From: Ceratodon purpureus
Lineage: Eukaryota > Streptophyta > Bryopsida > Pseudoditrichales > Ditrichaceae
Assembly (NCBI GenBank): GCA_014871385.1
Contig: CM026427.1
Location: 5,216,988-5,280,987, forward strand
Direction: 5' to 3'
DNA length: 64,000 nucleotides
Position 1 is the stretch's first letter, and each line of letters starts with the position of its first letter. Below the pieces are notes generated by a model. That model had not been told where the DNA came from. It ran no database searches and saw only the letters and a program-made list of their open reading frames with translations. Below are positions 12,573 to 24,809 of this stretch, one piece after another. The translations under genes were made by a program, and so were the position numbers.

Positions 12573-13040
12573 GAACAGCCCCCAGTGTCACTTGACATAT
12601 CACTTGACTGAACACTTGACGGAACAGCCTCCAGTGTCACTTGACATATCACTTGACATCTCACTTGACATTTCACTTGACACTTGACATATCAGTGGAC
12701 ATAGCGCTTGACACTTGACAGAACTCTTCACAAGATACTTGACATATCACAATCACTTGACAGAACACTGACATATCACTTGACACTTGACAGAACTCTT
12801 CACAAGATACTTGACATATGACAGTCACTTGACAGAACACTGACATATCACCTGACACTTGCCTGAACACTTGTGAGAGCACCCTCCATTGACACTTGAC
12901 ATATCACTTGACATATCAATTGACATATCACTTGACATATCAATTGACATATCAGTTGACACTTGGCAGGACTCTTCACACAGTACTTGACATATCACAA
13001 TCACTTGTCGGAACACCCTCCACTGACATATCGCTACTCA
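12573..13040. repeat. CACTTGACATAT minisatellite
   Basis: Dense, imperfect tandem repeats of a roughly 12-base unit, CACTTGACATAT, with variants CACTTGACAGAA and CAATTGACATAT. Larger composite units include ACTCTTCACA with a following CACTTGACATAT. The repetition gives spurious long frames on both strands that read as repeats of CQV and DMS residues. These are not genes. Runs near 12895-12960 are the most regular. Confidence 0.9.
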
Positions 13041-13880
13041 CTTACTTACCTAGGTACGAGGGAAGTGTCCACTCCACTTTCCCGCTGCTGGTTCTTCTGT
13101 CATTCCACTTGTTTCATTTCGTCAGTGGAGAAAGCGAACTTACTAGTGAAAACAGAAGTCACCCGTCACAGTAGCTGCTACAGGACAGCTAGCGGAGCAC
13201 GTTCCATGCCGTGGTCGCTGCCTACAACTGCATAGCAATTATCTCAGTAAAGTGGAAGGGGAGGCATAACTGAGAAGGGCAGTGAACCAGAAGGGCAGTC
13301 ATTGATGGGGTGACAGAGGCCAAACCTGAGCGCTGAAGCTAGGGATCCGTAAGACTAGCAATACACTTGCGAGCTTCAGCGTTTTCCTCTTCGGATATGC
13401 AGGCCTCCACAAATGGTTTGTATCCTGCATGGAGACGATACGAAAGCACAAATGAGGAAAATTCCCTACAAGGCTCCCATATGACAACACGTATGTGAGG
13501 AATCTGAAGTTATAAAAGTGTCCAGCTGACTTGAACAGTGCCACAAATTCCCTCGGTAGTTTCAGCTAAGCAGGTTGAAACCTAGTCTTCACTCCGAACC
13601 AAAATGAGAGGAACGAAATTTCCGGCTCTTCAATACAGAACCAACTTCCGGAATAAGGTAAAAAAGAACACTTGCGATGATTAAGGCTGAAATACTTTAA
13701 CACACCTGGAGTAGATATCTGATGAGCATGACTATAAGTGAGCTGCGTCTCGACCAACAGAGTGAAGATGCTCTCCTACAGCTGCTACTGCTGCCTTCAT
13801 TGGTCGACTGAGACAGTCGTAAGTAGGGACATTAACCTTTCAAATAAACGAATAACTGTAATTCATCCCAGCTTAAACGC
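13041..13880. other. Intergenic
   Basis: No repeat structure and no recognisable coding domain. A short exon-like segment on the minus strand (about 13700-13750) has plausible splice borders, but its frame matches nothing I know. Confidence 0.25.
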
Positions 13881-13886
13881 ATAGCC

Positions 13887-14592
13887 TTACCTGAGGTCCC
13901 AATGGATAACTTTGCTGTTGCACTGGACGTCGCTCTCCCAGTTTGGTTGGCTAGATTGAACAACAAAAACCATGTCCGCCAGGGCCTTCTCTACATAATG
14001 TTTGTCAATGAACAGGGACTCCTCGCCTGATCGCACAAACCCAAGAATAGGCGCTTCCAAAGAAATCCGTCCGTGCTCATTGAGGTCTGCAAAATATGAC
14101 ACATCAATATCGAAATACCTATGAGATATCAACAATAGCCATACATACTGCCCCTTGCCTATCTAGTGGTCAAAGATACGGTGTACACGTCATTGGGAGC
14201 AGAAAATTTTCTTAGACCAAATGAGCCAGAAATTAAGAGAGAGAGAAGACCGAAACTAAGGAAAAACTGACGCATCTTCAGACAACCTATTTAATTCCTA
14301 TTTACTGAAAATCCCATGTATTTACCAATTACCGAGTGTCCGTTTCTATCCGTTGAATTATTAACGCTAACAAGCCAACAATACTGAAACCAAATGTAGA
14401 ATATGAAGATTTTAAAAATTGTGATCATTACAGATCATTCATGAGCAGTTTTCATAGACTCACCGGAATGGGGTCCAGGGCCACTTAGTCGTTGCAACTG
14501 CTCCTGAAGAAGAAGCGAATCGAGCCATCCACGATTTGAAGAGAATCCAACAGCCATCAACAATCCAACGAGGGTACAGCTCACGTGGTTGA
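13887..14592 (-). other. Two exon-like segments downstream of the symplekin fragment
   Basis: Two minus-strand open segments have good splice signals. One at about 14590-14462 contains WLDSLLLQEQLQRLSGPGP and ends at TCCG|GTGAGT. The other, at about 14117-13890, begins after TTTTGCAG and reads LNEHGRISLEAPILGFVR onward. They could continue the transcript of the symplekin fragment upstream, but they do not resemble the middle of symplekin. They may be non-homologous exons joined after truncation, or part of another gene. No function is assigned. Confidence 0.35.
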
Positions 14593-14704
14593 TTATGCCA
14601 TATTGACATAGTACCCTTGAGAACGTGAGTCTCGTGACAAACGTGAAAGGACGAACGTAAAAGGACCAATTAACTTAGATAATATAAAAGTAGGCATACC
14701 TTGA

Positions 14705-16910
14705 GTAAGAGATATTCCAGATTGTGGAGGTGGCGACAAAGGAAGTGCAGGGTCGGAGTTGCCTAAATGCTCTGCTTCAATTGGCTCCTGCTTTGGCTCC
14801 TGCTTTACTTGGATAGGTGATGGACCACCCTGTCTATTATTTGCCTGCAAATGGAAAGTAGCTCGGGGGTCTCTCAAATTCGTTGGTGCATTTCACGTGC
14901 TTTCTAAGTTCAATGATGCTCCCGCCTGTGCAGTTGCACCACTTAGACCAGCCGCGAGAACCACGTTAGTCTCCACTTCTAATTTCGGTATCAATAGAGC
15001 AGTCACACCCTCAGAGGGCCCTGCAGGTCGAGCTTCCATTCGCCGAGGATCCTAGAGTGCAAACAAGTAATCTACATCGTAAGTGTCTTGCATGCAACAC
15101 ACATAGCAACTCTTCTACAAAATACTAGCAACTGATGCGCAGCCAAACAGAAAACTTATATCCTTGTCAGAGTAGGTAGAGAATGCCCTATGAATCAAAC
15201 TGAAACAAATTTACAGACTCAACTCCTCGAAACATACAAACTCAAAATGGATTTGAATCTACAAGGAACAGATGTCCATGCGTATCACAATACTAGACTA
15301 TGAAGGGATCAATTGCGACGATTCTTAATCAAGCAAAAGCTTAGATCATTTGCGAAACAATTCACCGCAGCGACCTTGATTACGCTGTCAACTATCGTAG
15401 AGTAAGTAATGAATAAACTTACCTTCCGCAAATCCCTGGAAGGATCCAGAGGAGGTGGATATGGCTGCGATGCAGCTGCAGTCTCCATTGGTGGAGCGGT
15501 AAAAGAATTCACAGCAATTTTTGCAGGACCTGAGTGGGGGAGATTAACCGGACCCCAATTTGCGGCAGGATTCACACTTGGATAGAATTGAGGAGAATTT
15601 GGAAGATGTACCATGTTGGCAATCACAATTTCAGTTAAGATATCAGGTGTCAAAGTATCTATCAATATCTGAACAGAATTAGCTCCCCTTTCTCCTTGAG
15701 CTAATAAAGTTGCAATTGCTGATATAAGAGGAGCTATGCTTACAATCTCCAAAAACAGCAGTATTCGCCATGACATTCCCAGTCCCATTCGAAATAGCAG
15801 GAGTCGCTTCAATCTGAGCTGTATTGGGGAGTGCGTCATGTCGCGACCTTTTACCGGAGAGCTCATCAAAGTCAGTCGATTGTTGACTTCCGTTTTCTTG
15901 AGGCAAAGGTCTCTTACGAAGGGATGGGTCGACTGGTACTGACGTGGTAATCTGAATTGTAGAAACTTGAGATGTTGACACTTGAGGCGGAAGTCGCTCC
16001 TGAAAGGATGAAGTGGCACGTAATAAATAATTATAATAACTGTAATCCAATGAGAATTTGTGCATGGCGAAAAGAATGCGGAAGCCATTGGCTAGGGCTC
16101 GCAACAGCACAGTAAACAGAAAGAAATGTCATATTAACCCTATCACTACAACACAGAAGCTCCATTCTTTGATGCTCAGTCAGGATAGTCTTGCCAACCT
16201 TCGCAGAAACCCTAACATCCTTTGCTGTACGATTTCGTTGTGCGACTCGCAGAGCTCTCTCCAGTTGTCTAATGGTCTGATCAGCCACATCCCCCATATT
16301 CATTGACCTCAAAGCTGCAACTAACCGATCTCGCCACTGCAAAATGTTTTCCCCAATCAAATTAGTTACCATTCCCGGAACTTGCACGTGTAGATAATTC
16401 CAATAAGAAAACTGACATTAAAATGACAAAATTGACATTGGAAGACCTCATTCGATCCCACTTAAGGATGATAATCTTGTCGAGCACAGGCTTCTGACAT
16501 GTGTCTTAGTGGTCAAGAATCAATTGTGCCCAATATACATGTAAAATTTGCTTTAAGGTGTTCAGTGTTAAATCTCCTAAGTCGTTAACGTCCAACAATC
16601 CAGGTTTGCTTGTGACCACCGAAATTACGTTCACCAGGATAACCTAAGGTCCAGATACACTACATGCAGGTGGCAAGAGATATCTCAACTCATCACTGTA
16701 AATTTAAGGGGTGGGAAAGAAGAGATTGTAATAACGAACCGGCAAAGCACCAGGCTGATTTGATTTCAGCAGACTAAGAAACGCGCTTTTCAGTTCGTGA
16801 ACAACACTCCCAATTTGACTGCCCTGAATGGGCTCGCACTTTGGCGCTAGAGCTAACAAGACAGGAAGAATCCTCCCAAACATGGATGGTCTCCTCTTTG
16901 CAATACCTGC
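14705..16910 (-). pseudogene. Symplekin/ESP4 fragment, truncated and frameshifted
   Basis: Symplekin is the scaffold of the cleavage and polyadenylation machinery; its plant homologue is ESP4. Minus-strand exons at 16910-16740 (IAKRRPSMFGRILPVLLAL), 16336-16217 (WRDRLVAALRSMNMGDVADQ), 15999 to about 15430 and about 15050-14705 match consecutive parts of the N-terminal region: HEAT-like helices, the RKRP linker, the segment with LISAIATLLAQGERGA and IVIANMVHLP, and the DPRR repeats. The third segment changes reading frame near 15740-15770 with no room for an intron, a one-base frameshift. The earlier HEAT repeats and the whole C-terminal half are missing. It is therefore a gene fragment lying next to transposase gene A, probably not functional. 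Splice sites are still well preserved, so it is young or maintained. Confidence 0.8.
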
Positions 16911-18017
16911 CAAACTGCATCACAACCACACCTAAGAAGAATGAACCCTCTAAGACAAACATCTAAGCTCTTGGTGGAAATTTGACAGTTTAAAAACAGC
17001 AACCCAAACAAATACAATCAAATTTTCTTTACCTATCCTGAAACCCTTAGAATTGAGATAGCGTGCAAACATGGAAATTAATCGCTTCCTATGGTAAGAG
17101 CCATCCACGATTTAAACAGATGAGACTTACGTCTTAGATCATTTGTACTCATTGAGAAGAAAACCTCATTTCTACAGCCGTAATCTCTATATACCAGCAA
17201 TGTAGCTACAACGACCAGAATAAGCAAGACGCACAAGTAGACAGATGAATAATTTAGAATAGGAACATTGTTATTCTAAAATTGGGTTGACTGATGGTTA
17301 TGTGGACTAAAATTCGGACATACAGCCAGGTTGCATACATTAATGGGAACGAACTCAAAAACAGAGCACACTCCACTGAGTGTGACAACTGAACTAAGAC
17401 ACAGAAATCATGAGGTCTCTTCGACTGAAGGACTTTCTTCTTGACGTCTCCGTCCTGCAAATGCATTCCGTAGTTAGCACGTCCAAGTCAGCATAGGTCA
17501 AATACTCAAAAGAGCAATACATGAAATAGGGTAAAGCATGGGCCGAGATCCTCACATTTTGAAGATGACGAAGCTCCTCTTCAGACAACCGTCGTCTGAG
17601 ACACTGTTAGGGACCCTCACGTCTAGAAGCTCCGACAAATAAAATCCTTCAATTCTAAGCAAAGGAGCCCAAAATTATTCATGGTGTATCCGTCCAATTT
17701 CAAAGAACACACGAATATGATCCGCGACGAGAACTACAAAGTTACCACATAATGTCAACATCGTAAGTTGGAAGAAGAAAAAGTCCCTTATTCAAGGTGA
17801 ACAAGTACAGAAAGCCTTTCTAACGTTGTTCTGCAGATTTCAAATAACTCTCAGTTCGATGAAACGGTTGAGACACCTGTAGAAGAACGGCAAAAAAATA
17901 AAAATCCAATGAGAATATTGTACCACAAGCTCCCTCTGGAGGATGTGCATGACCTATAAGCACTTCACCAACAAATTGTATAAGCATCCATATGAAGAGG
18001 AGACCGCTCCAGTCCAC
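16911..18017 (-). other. Spacer with unassigned exon-like segments
   Basis: Between the symplekin fragment and gene A. A minus-strand open segment at about 17585-17460 reads LSEEELRHLQNVRISAHALP, followed by an aromatic-rich stretch. It looks coding but matches no family I can name and is not part of symplekin. Another short segment at about 17880-17820 follows a CTACAG acceptor. No terminal inverted repeat resembling that of the 27.9-39.2 kb element was found here. Confidence 0.3.
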
Positions 18018-21000
18018 TCAATGCGCATTGTATGCTTGACGTTCTTCTACGTTGGACAGGATTTCTTCCCTGGTTTCTGCGGTCATCTTGAACCGGGGAT
18101 TCCTCTTATTGCTCTTGTATTGCACCAAGTCCACCTTCGACTGTACCACAAGGTGAGAGTAGTTCCACGCCTTTGGCTCGTCCTCCAGTAGCTCGTACCT
18201 GTATGAACCCGAGGCACGACCCACACTTGGAAGACGGCGGTAATAAGTACCGCTTATGAGCATAGTGTCCTTCATCCACGTGCAACCCCACCCGTCAGTA
18301 AACGTTGCAGCGTTGCCATGCACGGGCATGTCGCAGAGCACTAAAAAGAAACGGTCCCCATGCTCTGGCCGATCAGTGTACACAACATACGTATCACCTG
18401 TTTCCACTCGCTGCGCCTCAGATTCCAGGTCCGCCTCCTCTTCCCCCTCGTCAATTAAATCATCCTGGAATTCCTCCTGACCATCACGGTGGCCATCTTC
18501 GTCCACAGCAGCTGTACGTTCTCTCTGCACGGCGTTGCTCGCCTCCCCCACGTAACAATCCCCGCCATCCATGGCGGCTTGGGTATCTCCAGCATGGATT
18601 GTCGCTCTTTGTAGACGAGTACCTGACCCGACCACCTCCAAAGCGAAACACATACACAGTAATTATAATTTACATCATTCGCAGCCCCTGTTTTTCTACC
18701 CAGACAGGAATACACCCAAGGGTAACAAAGCCGTAGAGAACACGAAATGCATTAGACAAGGAATAGGGAAGAATTACAGAATGACTCACTGGAACGGGCG
18801 TGAGTGGCTGCAGTACTCTGAGAGCCCAGTGCTTGACGTGTCCCTGTCGCGCACAAAGCATAGGATTGTCGTCCATGCATTCTGGACAGAAACAAGCCAA
18901 CTGTCTAATATGCAAGTAAGTAACGTTCGTGGGGGACACAGAGGACACAGAATGTACTGATCTCGTCCCAGGTATTGCTTGGCAGTCCAAATCTCGGCCC
19001 CTGTCAACTGCTCCAACTTCAATTAAATGGAAGTAGCGAACTACAGTTCTCCGTGCTCTCCCATACGCCCGATGCTCTTCCTGCTCCTTCCGATTGCAGA
19101 AGTTCACAACATCAGCTGCAGTCTGCAACTTTGTGCGTGAATCAAAATTCATCTCCTCTCTACGAATAGCACACTTCAGCATGGCACCAGCTCCATCATG
19201 CACCCCTTTGCCGTGGCCACTTCCGAAGTAGGACCACACCATCCTACAGCCATTTGGCAACTCCGGCGAAACTGTTGTTGACGGATATCTGCATTTTCAA
19301 GCAAATTTTCAAAATTCCAAAAAGAGTACTCCCAATTGAGAGAAATAGAAATAAAAAATTAAGCTCTGCACACTAGGAACTCCTCACGAGTATTTGAGAG
19401 ACTCGGTATCACATTTCGAATTGCAATCATCAGTTATTACTAAAATCCCATGATTTCAATCTTCAAAAATTTCGTTACCATGAGCCATACCCCGACCATG
19501 ATGGAGCGAAGCTCAGTCCCTGAAACATTACCTAAGTTTCAGAATTAATGTCGACCACTCAATGAACAACGTCGAATTACCGAAGAGAAGTTCCAGACGA
19601 GTAGCCCACTGTTCAGACAATGCTGCGGCCACGCTCTCACACCCAGATTCTCTCTAACTTTCCCCTCATCGACACAGGAACACTCAAAACTGAACCCACT
19701 CTTCGTCCTTCACCTGAAACACTCACATAACCGAGAATAAAGTAAAGATCATGCTTTTCACCCGTGTCTATGTGAGGTACAGATCATGAATCATCAAAGC
19801 CTCGCAAGTCCGATGTTTCAACGTCCAGTGATATCTCGAAATTCTCGCAGGTTCAGAAGCGTATAGATAACTGGAGTAGAATCTTTCATGAAACCAACTA
19901 AGACAGAGAAGTTCCTACTTTCGACAAGTTTGACAAGGTCGAAAGTAATTCTGGTAATTGAATTAAGCTCTTACAACAACTCAAGTACCTTGCAAAATCT
20001 ATGTACCTCGTTTACTAACATAAGCTACACAGGTGCAGCCTAATCAAAATAAGCAGCAGGTGCAACAGGAAAAAACCAAACTCTGAAATAAAACTTCAGT
20101 AAAAAATACCGGAGTACCTCATATAATCTCCTAATTACATGCTGAAAGCCGAGGCCAAGGTACTTGGGAGACGTACCTTGTTCTTAAAATTTAAAGGAGT
20201 TTCTAATTCTTTAATGCCACATCAGTGGTGAAGCAAAGCAATTAGGTACAGCTGAAAAATGAGCACAATCTATGCCCGTTGTTCAGCAGTGTCAGACGAC
20301 ATCATACTACAAATCATTTACAAACACAGAAGATAGTGAAAATGTCCGCCTGTAATACAACTGAAAAAGTATACCCGAAAACCTCCTTTCAGCGGTCCTG
20401 AACAATATACAACTACGTGCTTCTTCTTCGAAGGGAGCTAGGTAAGGCGCCGTGTTTTCAACAAGTGCCTGGTTTAACTTCTTTACGTACAATATAGTGA
20501 AACATTGCGAACCCAAATGGTTCTCTTGGATTTGAATAACAGGCTATGCCCATTACAACAATGGATTCCTCGGACCGCAGAACATTTAAAACATACATGC
20601 TAACGAAAACATGTTCAATCCACGGTTATTAAACTGGTTTAAATAAGTGAAGTATTGGAGGTTCAGTGGATCTAACATAGAAAGAACACAATGACAAAGA
20701 ACAAAATGATGACCCCTGCGCGCATGCTTGGTCATCTTTCTGAGAATTCAAGAACAACCAATGTCATTATAAGGACCGTTCTGGGATAAAATGGATCATA
20801 CCTCAATAGCACAAGTGAGAACTGAACTTGTCGGGAAGAAAATGCCACAAAACTAAAGCAGAGCGGGACTGAATCTGCTCACGGTCACAGGGTGTCAAAC
20901 TGGCTATGGCAAGTCGCAGACCAACGAGCGCAGGTGTAACAAATATCCAAAACAATCGAATAAATCCACCATCAACCATTACCCGAACCGACGACATCCT

Positions 21001-24000
21001 ATGCTACCAAAGATCTCAGTAATCCTCGATTCATCATTTTCCTCCGGTATCCTCATGTAAGGAAAAACGGTTCACTAACAATCAGAAATCATACGTACGT
21101 CGTCGTTGGCAGATGCTGCTTGCCCATGATAAAGCATATAAGCTTCTCGACGTACCAGTCACATCGCCGCGAAACAGCTCACAATCCCCAGCCCAAACAC
21201 ATTCATCTCAAACCTACCACGGAGACATGACTCTGCAGTTGTCTGTAAAAGAATGTAGGAGCTAAGTAGGCACTCGAACACAATATGCCAGTAGTAAGCC
21301 AGTAGCCGCGAAACCAAATCCAGTTGGCCCATTAAACGACACATGAGCCTAGGATCACAGTGTAGCAGCCTCCTACCTTTTCGACGTCGAACCATTCGTG
21401 ATCGTTAGTAAATGACGGAATGACACCTTACCATTGGGTTCGAAACCCCAGTAGTGTAGGTGCCATGTGGTCCACCCAAACCTGATCAAACAGCGGATCA
21501 AGGGACATTTCCTAAATTTTGTAATGTAATGAATCTCTAAGCAAAATCAGTCTACAAATTAGTCACACTAGAACAATTACTTTATTGGAAAAACACGCAG
21601 AAGAGGAGAATTTGGACTGAAACTTAAAAACAGAAGATAGTGGACAGCAAATACCAACATGGGCAAGAGGGCAGTAGGAAAACGACAGTTTACAACGACA
21701 CTTTTCTCCCACTCCACCCCACATAGAAAACACCAACGACAGACCACCAAACATCACCGAATTGCAAACAGTAGGATTGTAAACAACTGCAAGAGAATCC
21801 TTCGTCACTCACCGATGAGAGCAGCAGCAAACAGTGGAAGCAATACACCACCAACCCACCTCCCAATCCCACCCCATTTATTTTGAGGCATGCATGGACA
21901 GTAAAATACAGTGCATGGGAAAATAGGCAAGAATGAACGGGGCACACCTGGAGACGTGATACCAGCACCTCCTACTCTTGAATTGTGCTGCACAGCCGTC
22001 GGACCAAACAATATGCTCGTTAGGCTTGATCCCCCTATCAGTGATATGCTTCCAATGCCGTGCAAAGCAATGCTGGACAAAGAGGGTATCATGCTCCGCG
22101 TCATCGCTGATATAATAATGATATTCGGTGATGAGCTTGGGTGCACCTGATCCTCGGTCAGCAAGGTAAATCGGATTCCACCGGTACATGATGTGCACTA
22201 GTATCGTTATCTGGTGCTGGAGCCAGTGCATGGACTGCACCTCTTGATAGGGCTGAAAAGTATAGTTCTCAGCGAAATCCACGACAGACAGAACTGAGTC
22301 GGGTGGAAAGGTATCTATTGAAACCTTGTACTGCTCGGCCTGCCATTTCGCTACGTAGTTGTGTACAATGAAGGGCCTCAACTTCTGCCTCAAGTAATCA
22401 AGAAAGACAGGCGCCCCTGTGGTCTTGTACATCATACGAAGAACTTTGTTTTCCTTCCCTGCCCGCGTTTTGCCATGAGCAACCATCTCAAAGTTATGCC
22501 ACTGTACCATCAAATTGACACTCTCGTCCTCTTCCCGCGGACACAAGGGCAGCATGTCCACCCCACATACGTCACACTCGCCCTTGATACACTTTTGACT
22601 GTGCCAGCCGTCCTCCTGTACCGGACAAAGAACGCTGTGCCACATATCTGTTAACCCTGTGAAATGAGTCAACTCAGCATGGCAGGTAGATGTCCGGTCC
22701 ACTAATGTCGACTCCACACTTGCAGGCTTTTCGCAGACCTCGCAGCTGCACCCACAGTGGCGCCCATGTATACCCTTCGTTGTTGTCCTCATGTTATTCC
22801 AACCAATCCGTAGCTCTGCCATCTCGCAGTGATAATGACAGGCGCAGGTATTCCTCTCCCTTAACCTTCTCACGTAGAAGGGCTTCAGCCGCTCAAACGC
22901 CCGTAGCCCCACCTTCCTCGCCTCGTTTGCTTCCCTGAACCGCGCATGGAACTCTAACTGTAGGACACGCACACACCCACAAAAATACATCAAAGAAGCC
23001 CTGTCAAGCCAGCCAATGAATATCCCGCATACCCCAATTCCGTGCTCAGTCAAACCGCAGTGGTTCCCTTTTCCCATCCAGGTAATAGCCGAGACACCGT
23101 ACTTCAAACTGAATTCGGCATGGCTCACAGTCTAATATGCAATTGGTGCCCAAGCAACCGGTTCTTAGTTCACAAATCTAGAGTTAAACCATGTCACCCA
23201 CGTCGGTACATTGGAATGCATAACTTTCATCGAGTCAGGGACTACCGTAGCAGCCGACTGTACTGCACACCTGTCCATACAACTCATGCCACTTCGCACC
23301 ATCAAATGGAGCTTAACCACATAATGCGCAGGCATATAATTATGCCAACATCTAAGTCGACGAGTATTGGTAGTGCCTTACCTGTTCATCTCCTTCCGAA
23401 GGTAAGTCTGATCCTAAAAAACGGACGCGAAGAGCACAAAATCAGACATTGCCGTACGCCCCCCATATTACGCTCCACATGACCAAAAAGGCGTGTCCGC
23501 AGTAGCATTCTACTCAGAGTAACGGACTACAACTTTACATCTTCGTGGAACTCAATGGAAGTACCAGCAGAAATTCAGAGATGACAAGGTTGAACAGTGT
23601 TATCTCACCTGTGACACTTGCAGATAGTGAGTGGCATGAGTCTCATGCTCCTTAACTCCAGTCCTACGTCTTTTCACGTCTCGCTTATTAGGGGAAACAG
23701 TAGTCTCAGTCTCCCACCAGGAACAAACCGCATATGTATCCTCTGGAGTAAGAGCGTCGCTCCGCCTCTTTCTGCCCCCACCGTCCCATAGATTCTCTCC
23801 AGTTTCGTCGACCTCAGCACGCCGTTGGAACGCTTTGCGAACAAGATATCGAGACGCTCCCAGTGCATTGCAAATGTTGCGCTGGGAATGATCGCCCTTC
23901 GACACCGCTGCCGTCAGCACGATATTCCGTACCTTCAGTTTCCCTTGTATAGTTCCTGATCGAATGCTTTGTAGTGCCCCTCTCAAACTTTGTACCGTCG

Positions 24001-24809
24001 TGGTAGCCACAGATCGCAATTTCAGAACAGCCTTGGTCAATTCTGGATCAATCGCGCGGATGCGTTCATCTGAAAAATACCGGTGCAACACATTTCTCTT
24101 CTCCTCATCCGAGAACCCCGCATCCAGCATGCGCATGAGATCGTTCACTCCCTTAGAAGCTGCCCATGAGCACTTCCGGTTGCGTGGGATGACTCTTTCG
24201 CCGTCTACATCGTCGCCACTTACGTGGTCAGATTCCGTGGACTCAGTGTGGACCACATTCTCCTCCAACGACTCTGCCTCAATTGAGATTCCCCCAGCGC
24301 TGTCTCCGTTGCTGCACCGAACCTCCGTGCCTCTGTCATTATCCCCATGCTCCACGATGTCAGGCTCCTCGTCTTCATGCGTCCCTGAAGGTCCCTCGCC
24401 ACTTCCCTCGCCTACGGTAGGCACAACCTCGTCCGGTACAGAGCGAGTTCGCCATCTGCGATGATGCTCGCGCTTCTTTAGAAGCCTGTTCCAAAGACCA
24501 CCGAGCCTATGAAACTTCGCACCAGAAAATTAACGCTCTATTCTATTCCATCCGGTCAGTACTGCTAGCAGTAATGATGTGAACCATGAAACACACGGCG
24601 CACACACTTCTCAGAAACATCAACCTACACTCAGATTCAAACAAGGGAGGAAGGGTTTCTAGCGTTGGAATTACGCACCTTTCTTCTCGAAGTCGGTTCT
24701 GCTCAGCCTCCTCCAGAATCTCTCGCTCTCTTCGCTGGCTAGCCTCTAGCTTGAGCTCTCTCCTCCGACTCGCAGCCGCCCTGGCGTGAGCATTTCTCTT
24801 TGAACCCAT
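18018..24809 (-). CDS. Transposase-like gene A (DDD RNase H-fold type), 1051 aa
   Basis: Five minus-strand exons (24809-24679, 24506-23609, 22957-21948, 19288-18790, 18635-18018) join in frame to one intact 1051-residue protein. The start of exon 2 could shift by an in-frame choice of acceptor. The N-terminus is an Arg/Glu-rich helix, then an acidic region, then a DNA-binding-like segment ending in KDVxRxRxG and THYL. The central part has many Cys pairs ([24 protein letters not shown]), probably zinc binding. The likely catalytic core carries VVDFAENY (D about 570), [16 protein letters not shown] (D about 663) and [11 protein letters not shown] (D about 711). The protein is clearly homologous to gene B at 28.8-32.1 kb across these blocks. 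Exon 1 directly abuts a receptor-kinase relic and no terminal repeats were found, so it could be a domesticated or rearranged copy. Intron 3 is 2.66 kb where gene B has none. Confidence 0.8.
19289..21947. other. Large third intron of gene A
   Basis: A 2.66-kb stretch between phase-2 splice sites of gene A, without any coding domain. At 21437-21467 it contains TTGGGTTCGAAACCCC, which fits a tRNA-type B box (GGTTCGANNCC) and could be a SINE remnant. The size suggests a nested insertion, but I could not see its ends. Confidence 0.5.

Noticed and set aside
12673..13174. Open frames within the CACTTGACATAT array
   Set aside because: They are products of the repeat period and lack start context, splice sites and any domain.
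21430..21475. tRNA gene
   Set aside because: Only a T-arm/B-box-like sequence is present; no full cloverleaf can be drawn.
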